From the NCBI RefSeq assembly GCF_937871615.1, contig NZ_CALMPA010000011.1, positions 62,001 through 126,000 on the forward strand: DNA of 64,000 nucleotides, given 5' to 3'. The position numbers and the translations under genes were made by a program. Below, piece by piece: positions 1 through 7,482 of the stretch. The stretch is from an uncultured Sphingomonas sp. (lineage in GTDB: Bacteria > Pseudomonadota > Alphaproteobacteria > Sphingomonadales > Sphingomonadaceae). Numbering within the stretch: position 1 is the stretch's first letter; each line of letters starts with the position of its first letter. A model generated the notes under the pieces. That model was not told the origin of the DNA and ran no database searches. It saw only the letters and a program-made list of their open reading frames with translations.

Positions 1-915
1 TTCATCGATGCGCACGGTCAGCTTGCCGTGCGTCACCGCGGCCGGACCCACCCGAACCGCAGAGTTTATAACGACCGTTCCCGTCCGGGCATTAACGATT
101 ACTTTCGCGGGCGGCTCGGCGGCGACCACATCGAGGTTCTCGATCTCGGACATCAGCGTCGCGCGCACATCGGCGCCAACCGGCGCGCGCACCGAGACGG
201 ATACCGCGTCGGTCGCCTGCGCGGTGCCGAAGCCGAGCCGCTGGTTGATGACCGCGGCGACATTCTGCGCGGTGGTGAAATCGGCACGCGCGAGGTTGAA
301 GGTGAGCGTCGGCGTCCGATCGAAGCCGGTGGCGACCGCGCGCTCGACGGTCGCGCCCTCGGGGATACGCCCGGTGGAGGGCACGTTGACGACGATCTGC
401 GATCCGTCCTTCCCTTCCGCGCCCAGCCCGCCGACCGCGAGATTGCCCTGCGCCATCGCATAGACCTGCCCGTCCGCGCCGAGCAGCGGGGTCAGCACCA
501 GCGCGCCGCCACGCAGCGATTTCGCCTTGCCGACCGATGCGACGGTGATGTCGATCCGCTGGCCGGGCTTGGCGAAGGCGGGCAGTTCGGCGGTAATCAT
601 CACCACCGCCGCGTTCTTGAGGCCGGGATTGACGTTCGGCGGCAGTTGCAGGCCGAAGCGCGAGGCGACCGCCTTCACCGATTGCACGGTGAATTCAAGG
701 TTGTCGTCCCCGGTGCCGGGCAGGCCCACGACGATGCCGTAACCCGTCAACTGGTTGGAGCGGATGCCCTGAAAGCCGCCGAGATCCTTGATGCGATCGG
801 CGCCGGCGGGATTGGCCGGCAGGATCGCGACAAGAAGCGCGATCAACGCGAGCCACCAGCCGCCGTGACGGCGGGTGTGGCGCGCGGAAAGGCGGGGCAG
901 AACGAGGCTGGTCAT
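1..915 (-). CDS. flgI: Flagellar P-ring protein FlgI (partial, 3' end beyond window)
   Basis: FlgI forms the periplasmic P ring around the flagellar rod. The reading frame is open from the ATG at 915 to base 1, giving 305 codons of an expected total of about 370, so the C-terminus lies outside the window. The N-terminus has a basic stretch and a hydrophobic core ending near residue 39 (PANPAGA), a Sec signal peptide. It continues with the family hallmarks DRIKDLGGFQGIRSNQLTGY and GIVVGLPGTGDD. The ATG overlaps the flgH stop (ATGA), so it is last among the visible genes of the flgB operon and probably translationally coupled. Confidence 0.95.
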   Translation of the reverse strand, partial: MTSLVLPRLSARHTRRHGGWWLALIALLVAILPANPAGADRIKDLGGFQGIRSNQLTGYGIVVGLPGTGDDNLEFTVQSVKAVASRFGLQLPPNVNPGLKNAAVVMITAELPAFAKPGQRIDITVASVGKAKSLRGGALVLTPLLGADGQVYAMAQGNLAVGGLGAEGKDGSQIVVNVPSTGRIPEGATVERAVATGFDRTPTLTFNLARADFTTAQNVAAVINQRLGFGTAQATDAVSVSVRAPVGADVRATLMSEIENLDVVAAEPPAKVIVNARTGTVVINSAVRVGPAAVTHGKLTVRIDE

Positions 916-1631
916 CAGAACGGGCTCACCACCTGGAAGAAGCGGCTCAGCCAGCCCTGGCGGCTGGCGCGGGCGACATCGCCCCGGCCGGTATAAGCGA
1001 TCTGCGCATCGGCCACGCGGGTCGACAGCACGTTATTGTCCAGGTCGATATCCGCGATCCGGACGATGCCCTTGATCTGGACCACCTCGTCCCCGCGATT
1101 GAGCGTGACATGTTTCTGGCCCTGCACCAGCATCGTGCCATTGGGGTAAACCTGCGCCACCGTCACCGAAATCGCGCCGGTGAGCGAATTGGCCTGATCG
1201 GTCGTGCCGGTGCCCTTGAAGTTGCGCGTGCCGCTCGCCGCGGCGTCGGTCGGCTTGAACAGCGAAAGCGGGCCGGTGCTGGGCGGGGTAAGGCCGAAGC
1301 CGCCACCCGAATCGAGCTTCGACGAGGCTGATTTGGATGCGGCGGTGCGCTCGACCAGCACGATCGTCAGCGGATCGCCGACCCGGCGCGCGCGCCATCC
1401 CTCATAGAGCGCGGCATAGCCGCCCGACGCCTGAAAGATCGCCCCGTTGGGCTGGGGCGCGGCCTCGGGCTGCGCCACGGGCGCGAGGCGGGCGGCGGAG
1501 AAATCCTCCGCCGGCCCCTTCTTGCCGAACAGCCTGGCATCGGCGGGCGACACCGCGACCAGCGCGACCGCGATGCCGATGCCGATGCCGGCGAGGGAAT
1601 GTGAAGCGCGCATCATGTCCGATCCCGGCAT
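915..1631 (-). CDS. flgH: Flagellar L-ring protein FlgH
   Basis: FlgH builds the outer-membrane L ring through which the rod passes. The 238-residue frame overlaps the flgG stop at its first ATG. An internal MM pair (start near 1616) leaves a cleaner signal peptide. The C-terminal half carries FlgH features: a DPLTIVLVE segment, a long run ending LVQGQKHVTLN, and GIVRIADIDLDNNVLSTRVA. Family members are normally lipoproteins, but here the leader ends VAVSPADARLFG with no lipobox cysteine, so cleavage by signal peptidase I is predicted. Function is confident; the start and anchoring are less so. Confidence 0.93.
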   Translation of the reverse strand: MPGSDMMRASHSLAGIGIGIAVALVAVSPADARLFGKKGPAEDFSAARLAPVAQPEAAPQPNGAIFQASGGYAALYEGWRARRVGDPLTIVLVERTAASKSASSKLDSGGGFGLTPPSTGPLSLFKPTDAAASGTRNFKGTGTTDQANSLTGAISVTVAQVYPNGTMLVQGQKHVTLNRGDEVVQIKGIVRIADIDLDNNVLSTRVADAQIAYTGRGDVARASRQGWLSRFFQVVSPF

Positions 1632-2419
1632 CAGATGTTCTGGTTGACGTATTTGAGCATGTCGTCGGTCGCCGAGATCATCTTGGAATTGACCTCATAG
1701 GCGCGCTGCGTCTCGATCATGTCGACTAGCTCCTCGACGACATTGACGTTCGATGCCTCCAGCATCCCCTGCCGCACCGTGCCGCGCCCGCCCTCGCCCG
1801 GCACGCCCAGATTGGCGGCGCCCGACGCGGCGGTTTCCTTGACGTAATTGTCGCCCGCGCTTTGCAGGCCGGCGGCATTGGGGAAGTTCGCGATCTGGAT
1901 CTGCCCCAGCGTCTGCGCGTTGCTCTGGCCCGGCACCGTCGCGGAAACGGTGCCGTCGGTGCCGATCGTGATCGAGGAGGCGCCTTCGGGTACGGTGATC
2001 CCCGGCATCACCTGATAGCCGTCGCTGGTGACGAGCAATCCCTCCGGCGAGCGCGAGAAATTGCCCGCGCGGGTATAGCCGAGCTGCCCGCCGGGAAGCT
2101 GCACCTGGAAATAGCCGTCGCCGTCGATCGCGAGATCGAGGCTGTTGCCCGTGGGGTTGAGCGATCCCGGCGTATCCATCCGCGCGGTGCCCTGCACGCG
2201 CACGCCGGTGCCGAGGTTCAGCCCGGTCGCATATTGCGTCGACTGGGTCGATTGCGCGCCGGGCGCGGTGACGGTCTGATATCCCAATGTCGCGAAGGCG
2301 GCGCGATCGCGCTTGAACGCGGTGGTGTTCACGTTCGCGAGATTGTTCGAGATGACGCGCATACGCATGTCCTGGGCATCCAGCCCGGTGCGCGCGATAT
2401 GCATGGCGGCGGTGGTCAT
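1631..2419 (-). CDS. flgG: Flagellar distal rod protein FlgG
   Basis: FlgG polymerises into the distal rod crossing the P and L rings. The 262 residues match the usual length. The N-terminus (MHIARTGLDAQDMRMRVISN then NLANVNTTAFKRDRA) is the conserved rod/hook D0 helix, and the C-terminus ends with the partner helix VDMIETQRAYEVNSKMI. The sequence TGLNLGTGVRVQGTAR is typical of FlgG rather than FlgF. It lies 12 bases downstream of flgF and its stop overlaps flgH. Confidence 0.97.
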   Translation of the reverse strand: MTTAAMHIARTGLDAQDMRMRVISNNLANVNTTAFKRDRAAFATLGYQTVTAPGAQSTQSTQYATGLNLGTGVRVQGTARMDTPGSLNPTGNSLDLAIDGDGYFQVQLPGGQLGYTRAGNFSRSPEGLLVTSDGYQVMPGITVPEGASSITIGTDGTVSATVPGQSNAQTLGQIQIANFPNAAGLQSAGDNYVKETAASGAANLGVPGEGGRGTVRQGMLEASNVNVVEELVDMIETQRAYEVNSKMISATDDMLKYVNQNI

Positions 2420-2431
2420 CGTTCAGTTTCC

Positions 2432-3184
2432 TCAGGCTGGAAGGCGCATGATCGAAGCAGCGCCCTCATCCATGTCTTTGGCGTTCTTGAGCAGGTTGGC
2501 CTGCACCTCGTAGCTGCGCTGGTTCTCGATCATGTCGACCAGCGCCTGCGTCATGTTGACGTTTGATCCCTCAAGCGTACCCGACACGACCTGCGCATCG
2601 AGATTTTCCGGCAGCGCACCGCCGCCGCGAACGTGAAGCAGATTGTCCACCCCCTTCACGGTGTCGGCGCCGGTGTCGGCGACGAGCTTGATCTTGTCGA
2701 TCACCTCGGGCTTGCCGCTGGCATCGCCCTGCGCGACGATCGAGATCGAGCCATCCGCCCCGATCGAGAGCGAATTATACGGCGGGATGGTGATCGGGCC
2801 GCCCTGCCCCATCACCAGAAAGCCGTCGCCGGTCTGCAACGTGCCCGATGCTGAAACCGAAAGGTCGCCGCGCCGCGTATAGGCCTCGCCGCCGTCTGGC
2901 GCCTGCACCGCGATCCAGTCGTTGCGGCCCGAAACCGCCACGTCGAGGGTGCGCCCGGTGGAGATCAGCGTGCCCTGCGAGCGATCGGCATCGGTAACTT
3001 CGGACGAGGTAGGCGAACGCGCCATCAGCTCCGCGCCGCCGCCGCGCATCTGGATCTGATCGAACACGACCCGATCCGCGCGAAAGCCGGTGGTGGAGGC
3101 GTTGGCCATATTGTTGGCGATCGCGGCCTGGGCCTGCATATGCGCCCGAAGCCCCGTCGCCGCCGTATAGACCAATTTATCCAT
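2432..3184 (-). CDS. flgF: Flagellar proximal rod protein FlgF
   Basis: FlgF is a proximal rod component exported by the flagellar type III system. The 250-residue protein begins MDKLVYTAATGLRAHMQAQA with the NNMANASTTGFRADR rod helix, and ends with VDMIENQRSYEVQANLLKNA. FlgF and FlgG resemble each other; the order flgE-flgF-flgG and the lower match to FlgG signatures support FlgF. A central SGRNDWIAVQAPDG segment corresponds to the D1 domain. It lies 26 bases downstream of flgE in the same operon. Confidence 0.95.
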   Translation of the reverse strand: MDKLVYTAATGLRAHMQAQAAIANNMANASTTGFRADRVVFDQIQMRGGGAELMARSPTSSEVTDADRSQGTLISTGRTLDVAVSGRNDWIAVQAPDGGEAYTRRGDLSVSASGTLQTGDGFLVMGQGGPITIPPYNSLSIGADGSISIVAQGDASGKPEVIDKIKLVADTGADTVKGVDNLLHVRGGGALPENLDAQVVSGTLEGSNVNMTQALVDMIENQRSYEVQANLLKNAKDMDEGAASIMRLPA

Positions 3185-3210
3185 TCACGCCTCCCGCCCG
3201 TCTTTCGCGA

Positions 3211-4473
3211 TCACGACCGGATGTTGAAGATCGTCTGCGAAATCTGGTTCGCGGTATCGAGCGCCTTGGAATTCGCCTGGAAATTGCGCTGCGCCGCGAT
3301 CAGATTGACCAATTCTTCGGTGATATCGACGTTCGATCGCTCGATCGTACCCGTCATCAGCGAACCCAGGCCGTTCTGGCCGGCGGAGCCCGCCATCGCG
3401 GCGCCCGACAGGCCGGTTGCCGACCAGTAGCTCGCCCCCTCCTGCCGCAGCCCCGCCGGATTGGTGAAGTTGACGACCGCCACCTTGCCGAGATTGGCGA
3501 TGCTGCCGTTCGAATAGCTCGCCTTGACCAGGCCGCCCTCGTCGATCGTCACGCCTTCGAGCTGGCCGACCGCGGAACCATCCTGCGAACGCACCGAGAC
3601 GTTGAAGGGCGATGCCACCTGCGAGGTGCCGCTGTTGAATGCGAGCTTCACGGTCTGCGCCACGCTCGCCCCCGCCGGGGTGACGGGATCGAAGGTGGTC
3701 GAGCTGCCCGAGGTGAGCTGGCCGGCACTGTTGAACGTCATCGTCACCGCGCCGGAACCACCCGATTGCAACGCCTGATCGCCAATGAAGCTATGCGCCG
3801 TCCAGGTGGTGTTGCCCGCCGCGTCCGGCACCGTCTCGCGCCGGAAATAAGTGGTCATCGTCACCGCATTGCCGTTGCCGTCGTAAACGGTGCTCGACGT
3901 GGAATTGTTGTAGCTCGACGGATCGAAGCGATTGAACGTGCTGGTCGTCGGAATGCCCGCACTCGACGAGAGGTTCAGCGTATATTTGACGTTGGCGGTG
4001 GGCACCGCCACGCCGTTGGTCGCCGGCAAGTTGAGCGACACGGTCGAATCGAGCCCGCTGGCAACCACCGCGCCCGAGCCATCCACCGGATAGACCTGCA
4101 GATAGCCGCCGTTCGAATCGACGACATTGTGATTGGCATCGACGCTGAAGCCGCCGTTGCGGGTGAAATTCACCTTGGCGGATTCGGGGTTGGCCTTGAC
4201 CGCGAAGAACCCGTCGCCCGAAATCGCGAGATCGAGCACGTTGGTGGACTGGATGAAGCTGCCCTGGCCGAATTGCTGGACGTTGCCCTTCACCGTCACA
4301 CCCGAGCCGACCATCGAGGTGGGCGAGGTGGAGACGTTGCTGGCGATCACGTCGGCGAATTCGCTGCGCGATTTCTTGAAGCCGTTGGTGGCGACGTTGG
4401 CGAGGTTGTGGCTGATGACCGACAGATCGGTCTGCGCCGCCTGAAGGCCAGTGAGCGAGGTGTAGAAGGACAT
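3211..4473 (-). CDS. flgE: Flagellar hook protein FlgE
   Basis: FlgE makes the universal joint between rod and filament. The 420 residues start MSFYTSLTGLQAAQTDLSVI and the NLANVATNGFKKSRSEFADV helix, the standard hook opening. They end with the D0 helix LVNLIAAQRNFQANSKALDT. Between them is a Ser/Thr/Asn-rich D1-D2 region, common in exported axial proteins. A Shine-Dalgarno AGGAG lies about 9 bases before the ATG. It is 20 bases downstream of flgD, whose capping activity it needs. Confidence 0.97.
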   Translation of the reverse strand: MSFYTSLTGLQAAQTDLSVISHNLANVATNGFKKSRSEFADVIASNVSTSPTSMVGSGVTVKGNVQQFGQGSFIQSTNVLDLAISGDGFFAVKANPESAKVNFTRNGGFSVDANHNVVDSNGGYLQVYPVDGSGAVVASGLDSTVSLNLPATNGVAVPTANVKYTLNLSSSAGIPTTSTFNRFDPSSYNNSTSSTVYDGNGNAVTMTTYFRRETVPDAAGNTTWTAHSFIGDQALQSGGSGAVTMTFNSAGQLTSGSSTTFDPVTPAGASVAQTVKLAFNSGTSQVASPFNVSVRSQDGSAVGQLEGVTIDEGGLVKASYSNGSIANLGKVAVVNFTNPAGLRQEGASYWSATGLSGAAMAGSAGQNGLGSLMTGTIERSNVDITEELVNLIAAQRNFQANSKALDTANQISQTIFNIRS

Positions 4474-4493
4474 CTGGATTACTCCTGTTGAAC

Positions 4494-5180
4494 TCAGCCG
4501 ATCTGGCGGACGGTGGAGGCATCGACATCGCCGATGCCGGGAAGCGAAAGCATCGCCTTGCCACTGGCGATCGAAACCGATTGCACCGGCGCCCAGACGA
4601 GCCCGGTCGCTGGAACGGTGACGCCGCTGTTCTGGGCGGTGACGGTGACGGTGAATGGCCCGGTTCCGGCGTCGGCGCCCTGATCGGTCTTGCCGTCCCA
4701 GTCATAGAGCGCGGTGCCCTTGGCATGGGCGCCGAGCTTCATCGTCTTCAGCACCTGCCCGTTCTGATCGGCTATGGTGACGTTGACGTTGGTGGCATCG
4801 CCGCTCAGCTCGACCCCGCCGGTAAGCCCGCCGGAGGTGCGGCCATAAGCCGTGCCGCCGGGCACCAGCACCGTCTTTCCGATATAGCTGACGGCATCGG
4901 CGGTGGTGGTCGCGCCGAGCTTGTCGGAAATCGCCTTCAGCGTCGTCGACATGTCGCTGATGCCGGCGAGCGAGGAGAATTGCGCCATCTGCGCGACCAT
5001 CTGGGTGTTGTCGACCGGCGCGAACGGATCCTGGTTCTGCATCTGCGCGGTCATCAGCTTCAGGAAGTCGTTCTGGCCGAGCGTGGTCGCGCCACCCGTC
5101 GTCTTGCCGGTCGCGGCGGCGCCCGTGGTCCGGTTGATGCCGAGCGAGGTGAGCGTCGAATCGAAAGTGCTAGCGGTCAT
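4494..5180 (-). CDS. flgD: Flagellar hook capping protein FlgD
   Basis: FlgD caps the growing hook and guides FlgE insertion. The 228-residue protein has the N-terminal FlgD signature LGQNDFLKLMTAQMQNQDPF (near residues 33-52), followed by DNTQMVAQMAQFSSLAGI. A C-terminal Ig-like/Tudor region contains YDWDGKTDQGADAGTG. It lies 3 bases downstream of flgC and just upstream of flgE, the usual order. Confidence 0.97.
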   Translation of the reverse strand: MTASTFDSTLTSLGINRTTGAAATGKTTGGATTLGQNDFLKLMTAQMQNQDPFAPVDNTQMVAQMAQFSSLAGISDMSTTLKAISDKLGATTTADAVSYIGKTVLVPGGTAYGRTSGGLTGGVELSGDATNVNVTIADQNGQVLKTMKLGAHAKGTALYDWDGKTDQGADAGTGPFTVTVTAQNSGVTVPATGLVWAPVQSVSIASGKAMLSLPGIGDVDASTVRQIG

Positions 5181-5183
5181 TTA

Positions 5184-5597
5184 TCAGCGCCCCATCTTGA
5201 TGGTGTCGAGGATCAACGACTTGGCGGTGTTCATCACCTCGACGTTATTCTGGTAGCTGCGCGCCGTTTCCATCATGTCGACCAGCTCGCGGGTCTCATC
5301 GACGGCAGCCTCGTAGACATTGCCGTCCTTGTCCGCGATCGGGTTGGTCGGGTCGTAACGCTTGGTCGGCGTGCCGCCCGCGGTCACTACCTGCTCCACA
5401 TCGACGGTGGACATGCCGGACGCCTTGTCGAAGCTGGTGCGGAACACCGGCTTGATCGTGCGATAGGCGGTATCCTCGGAACCGGAGATTCCGCCCGCAT
5501 TGGCGAGATTCGACGCGGTGGTGTTCATGCGCACGAGTTGCGCGGACATCGCGCGCCCGGCGACCTGGAAGATCGACATCGGCGTGGCCATGCTCAT
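5184..5597 (-). CDS. flgC: Flagellar proximal rod protein FlgC
   Basis: FlgC is a proximal rod subunit. The 137 residues include SAQLVRMNTTASNLANAGGI near the N-terminus and end with VDMMETARSYQNNVEVMNTA, the paired terminal helices of axial proteins. Length fits the family (about 135). The ATG overlaps the end of flgB by four bases, so the two are probably translationally coupled. Confidence 0.96.
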   Translation of the reverse strand: MSMATPMSIFQVAGRAMSAQLVRMNTTASNLANAGGISGSEDTAYRTIKPVFRTSFDKASGMSTVDVEQVVTAGGTPTKRYDPTNPIADKDGNVYEAAVDETRELVDMMETARSYQNNVEVMNTAKSLILDTIKMGR

Positions 5598-5938
5598 TCT
5601 CCCCTCAGCGCGCGGGTGATCTGGCTGATCCGCCCGTTCAGAAAGGAAAGCGTCGTCTGATACTGGACGGCGTTTTCGGCGAAGGCGGTCTGCTCCTGGC
5701 TCAGATCGACGGTGTTGCCGTCCATCGAGGTCTGCAGCGGCACGCGATATTTGATGCTCGCATCGAAGCCGCCGGCACCCATCTGCTCGACCGCCGACAG
5801 CGCCTGGTGAAAATTGACATCGCGCGCCTTGAAATTGGGCGTGGAGGCGTTGGCGATGTTCGACGCGAGCAGCCCCATGCGCTGCGAGCGCACCTCTAGG
5901 GCGGAAGCGTGAACGCCGAACAACGTATCGCTGGCCAT
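5594..5938 (-). CDS. flgB: Flagellar rod protein FlgB, first gene of the rod-hook operon
   Basis: FlgB is the proximal rod subunit next to the MS ring and export gate. I start it at the ATG at 5938 (MASDTLFGVHASALEVRSQR), giving 114 residues. The frame is open 94 codons further upstream, but that stretch reads through an intergenic repeat and a promoter. An AGGAGA Shine-Dalgarno sits 8 bases before this ATG. The motif NIANASTPNFKARDVNF is diagnostic of FlgB. A sigma-54 promoter at 5978-5993 predicts transcription from about 5967, a leader of about 29 bases. Confidence 0.94.
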   Translation of the reverse strand: MASDTLFGVHASALEVRSQRMGLLASNIANASTPNFKARDVNFHQALSAVEQMGAGGFDASIKYRVPLQTSMDGNTVDLSQEQTAFAENAVQYQTTLSFLNGRISQITRALRGE

Positions 5939-5977
5939 CGGCCGGGTCTCCTGCACGGGAATGTGCGCGGAAGGATC

Positions 5978-5993
5978 AGCAAGGCGCGTGCCA
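5978..5993 (-). promoter_or_regulatory. Sigma-54 (-24/-12) promoter of the flgB operon
   Basis: On the minus strand the site reads TGGCACG-CGCC-TTGCT, an exact match to the TGGCACG-N4-TTGCW consensus. The predicted start is near 5967, 29 bases before the flgB ATG. The two palindromes at 6037-6074 lie 70-107 bases upstream of that start, a suitable distance for an activator. Confidence 0.9.
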
Positions 5994-6036
5994 ATTGTCG
6001 CCACGACGGGAAACGAGCGCGTGGCGCGGCGCGAAA

Positions 6037-6052
6037 CGGCAAGATCTTGCCG
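6037..6052. promoter_or_regulatory. Palindrome CGGCAAGATCTTGCCG, likely activator (enhancer) site 1
   Basis: This is a perfect 16-base palindrome between two divergent sigma-54 promoters. It resembles the CGGCAA-type half-sites described for the Caulobacter flagellar activator FlbD, and a FlbD-like gene is present at 14019. Assignment as its binding site is inference. Confidence 0.65.
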
Positions 6053-6057
6053 GGCGG

Positions 6058-6074
6058 GCGGCAACTTTTGCCGC
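6058..6074. promoter_or_regulatory. Palindrome GCGGCAACTTTTGCCGC, likely activator site 2
   Basis: This inverted repeat has the same CGGCAA/TTGCCG half-sites as site 1 with a three-base spacer. The two site centres are about 21-22 bases apart, close to two helical turns, so both would face the same side of the DNA. This supports cooperative binding by one activator. Confidence 0.63.
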
Positions 6075-6113
6075 GCCACCGCGGCGATCCGGCAACCACA
6101 TAGCCCATCTCCC

Positions 6114-6211
6114 CCGTCATTCCCGCGAAGGCGGGAATCCAGATGCGCGCCCGTTCCGCCTCCATCGGGATGGGCGGCGCGAATGGATTCCCGCCTTCGC
6201 GGGAATGACGG
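6114..6211. repeat. REP-like pair of inverted palindromes
   Basis: Bases 6114-6140 and 6185-6211 are exact reverse complements over 27 bases. Each contains the small palindrome ATTCCCGC-N4-GCGGGAAT. A third element of the same family is at 25727-25753 with a decayed partner at 25659-25682. This type of dispersed palindromic unit, readable as SFPRRRES or DSRLRGND in spurious frames, is common in Sphingomonas-like genomes. It lies between the activator sites and the motA-like promoter. Confidence 0.85.
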
Positions 6212-6235
6212 AGCGATCACACGGTATCAGGCAAT

Positions 6236-6251
6236 TGGCACGCCCCTTGCG
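6236..6251 (+). promoter_or_regulatory. Sigma-54 promoter of the motA-like operon
   Basis: The site reads TGGCACG-CCCC-TTGCG, matching the sigma-54 consensus. With the -12 C at 6250 the predicted start is 6262, one base before the ATG of the motA-like gene, so its mRNA would be leaderless or nearly so. Confidence 0.85.
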
Positions 6252-6262
6252 GAAGGGCGGGC

Positions 6263-6937
6263 ATGACCCCCGGCACGTTCCTTGATCCCTATGCCGCGAT
6301 CATCGTCGGCGGCGGCACGATCGTCGCGGCGATGCTGCGCACGCCGTCTGCCGATCTGGCGCGCGCGCTCCACGCGCTCGTCACGCTGCCGCGCCGGCGC
6401 TTCACCGCCGAGCCGCTACTCGAACAGGTCGGCGCCCTGTCGCGCATCGCGCGGCGCCACGGCACGATCGCGCTCGATCGTTCGGTGATCGTCGACGGCG
6501 ATGTCGCCATCGCGATCGCGCTGATCGTCGATGGCGAGGGGGCCGAAGGCGTCGCCCGCGAATTGCGCCACCGCCGCCGCGCGCGGATCGAGCGCCACGC
6601 CGCCGCCGCCGATGCCTGGACCGGCATGGCCGAGGTGGCGCCCGCGATGGGCATGGTCGGCACGCTCGTCGGGCTGGTCGCGATGTTCACGCAGATGAGC
6701 GATCCGCGCGCGATCGGGCAGGCGATGGCGGTGGCGCTGCTCGCCACGCTCTATGGCGCGCTGATCGCCAATCTCGTCGCGATGCCGATCGCCAGCCGGT
6801 TGCGCGCCGCCGCGCGCGCCGAGGCGTTCGAGCGCGCCCGGCTCGAAGCGCCGCTCGCCGCACTCGCCGCGCGTGAGGCGCCGCGCGCGCCGGTCGCCCC
6901 GGTCAGCTTCTCACCCGCGCGGGAGGACGCATCGTGA
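6263..6937 (+). CDS. MotA/TolQ/ExbB-type proton channel subunit (putative flagellar stator A)
   Basis: This is a putative stator subunit driving rotation by proton flow. The 224-residue protein has an N-terminal segment DPYAAIIVGGGTIVAAML resembling the MotA opening. Two further membrane segments lie near residues 122-150 (EVAPAMGMVGTLVGLVAMF) and 155-180, the MotA/ExbB core. It is short for MotA (usually 250-290), and the cytoplasmic loop is compact. The next gene overlaps it by 4 bases and encodes a MotB-like partner. Sigma-54 control and the flagellar setting favour a stator role over TolQ. Confidence 0.8.
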   Translation: MTPGTFLDPYAAIIVGGGTIVAAMLRTPSADLARALHALVTLPRRRFTAEPLLEQVGALSRIARRHGTIALDRSVIVDGDVAIAIALIVDGEGAEGVARELRHRRRARIERHAAAADAWTGMAEVAPAMGMVGTLVGLVAMFTQMSDPRAIGQAMAVALLATLYGALIANLVAMPIASRLRAAARAEAFERARLEAPLAALAAREAPRAPVAPVSFSPAREDAS

Positions 6938-7482
6938 GCGACGACGCCGCGTTCGATGAATTTCCCGCCGCCGCCCCCGCTCGCCCGCTGTGGCTGATAA
7001 CGCTCGCCGATCTGGCGCTGCTGCTGATCGGCTTCTTCGTGCTGTTGCAGGCCAATCACCAGCTTGATCCGCGCCGGCTCGCCGATGGGTTGCGCGAAGG
7101 CTTCGGCGGCAGCGTCGCAATGCCGGAGCCTGCCGCGCGCGCGCCCCTGCCGATGCCGCTCGCCGCCAATGCGATGCCGGGGTTCGCGCCCGGAAGCGCC
7201 GCCTTGCCCGCATCGCCCGGCGCGCTGATCGCCTGGGCGACGGAGGCCGCGCGCGATCCGCGCGTCGCGCTCACGGTAACGGGAAGCACCGATGGCTCGG
7301 CCACCGATGTCGATGCCGCGACCGGCAGCGCCGCGGTGCTCGCCGCCGATCGCGCCCGCGCGGTCGCCGCCGCGCTCGGTGCTGTCGCGCCCGGACGCAT
7401 CCTCGTCACCACCACCAACCGGCCCGGCCACCGCCAGGTCACCGTCACGTTCGCTTTCGCGGGCGAAGGAAATTCCCGATGA
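6934..7482 (+). CDS. MotB-like stator subunit with degenerate OmpA-like domain
   Basis: This is a putative peptidoglycan-anchored stator partner. Residues 19-40 form one membrane helix, WLITLADLALLLIGFFVLLQ, with Asp26 in the position of the proton-carrying Asp32 of MotB. The periplasmic part is Ala/Pro-rich and then OmpA-like: VTGSTDGS, then AADRARAVAAAL, then TNRPGHRQVTVTF. At 182 residues it is well below the 250-300 of typical MotB, and the peptidoglycan-binding motif is only partly kept. It overlaps both neighbours by 4 bases. Confidence 0.75.
   Translation: MSDDAAFDEFPAAAPARPLWLITLADLALLLIGFFVLLQANHQLDPRRLADGLREGFGGSVAMPEPAARAPLPMPLAANAMPGFAPGSAALPASPGALIAWATEAARDPRVALTVTGSTDGSATDVDAATGSAAVLAADRARAVAAALGAVAPGRILVTTTNRPGHRQVTVTFAFAGEGNSR

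Noticed and set aside
5939-6220. In-frame upstream extension of flgB by 94 codons
   Set aside because: It reads through the sigma-54 promoter and two REP-like units, and homologues start at the ATG at 5938.
6001-6240. Possible CRISPR-like array from repeated palindromes
   Set aside because: Only two units are present, they are inverted rather than direct repeats, and there are no spacers of regular length or cas genes.
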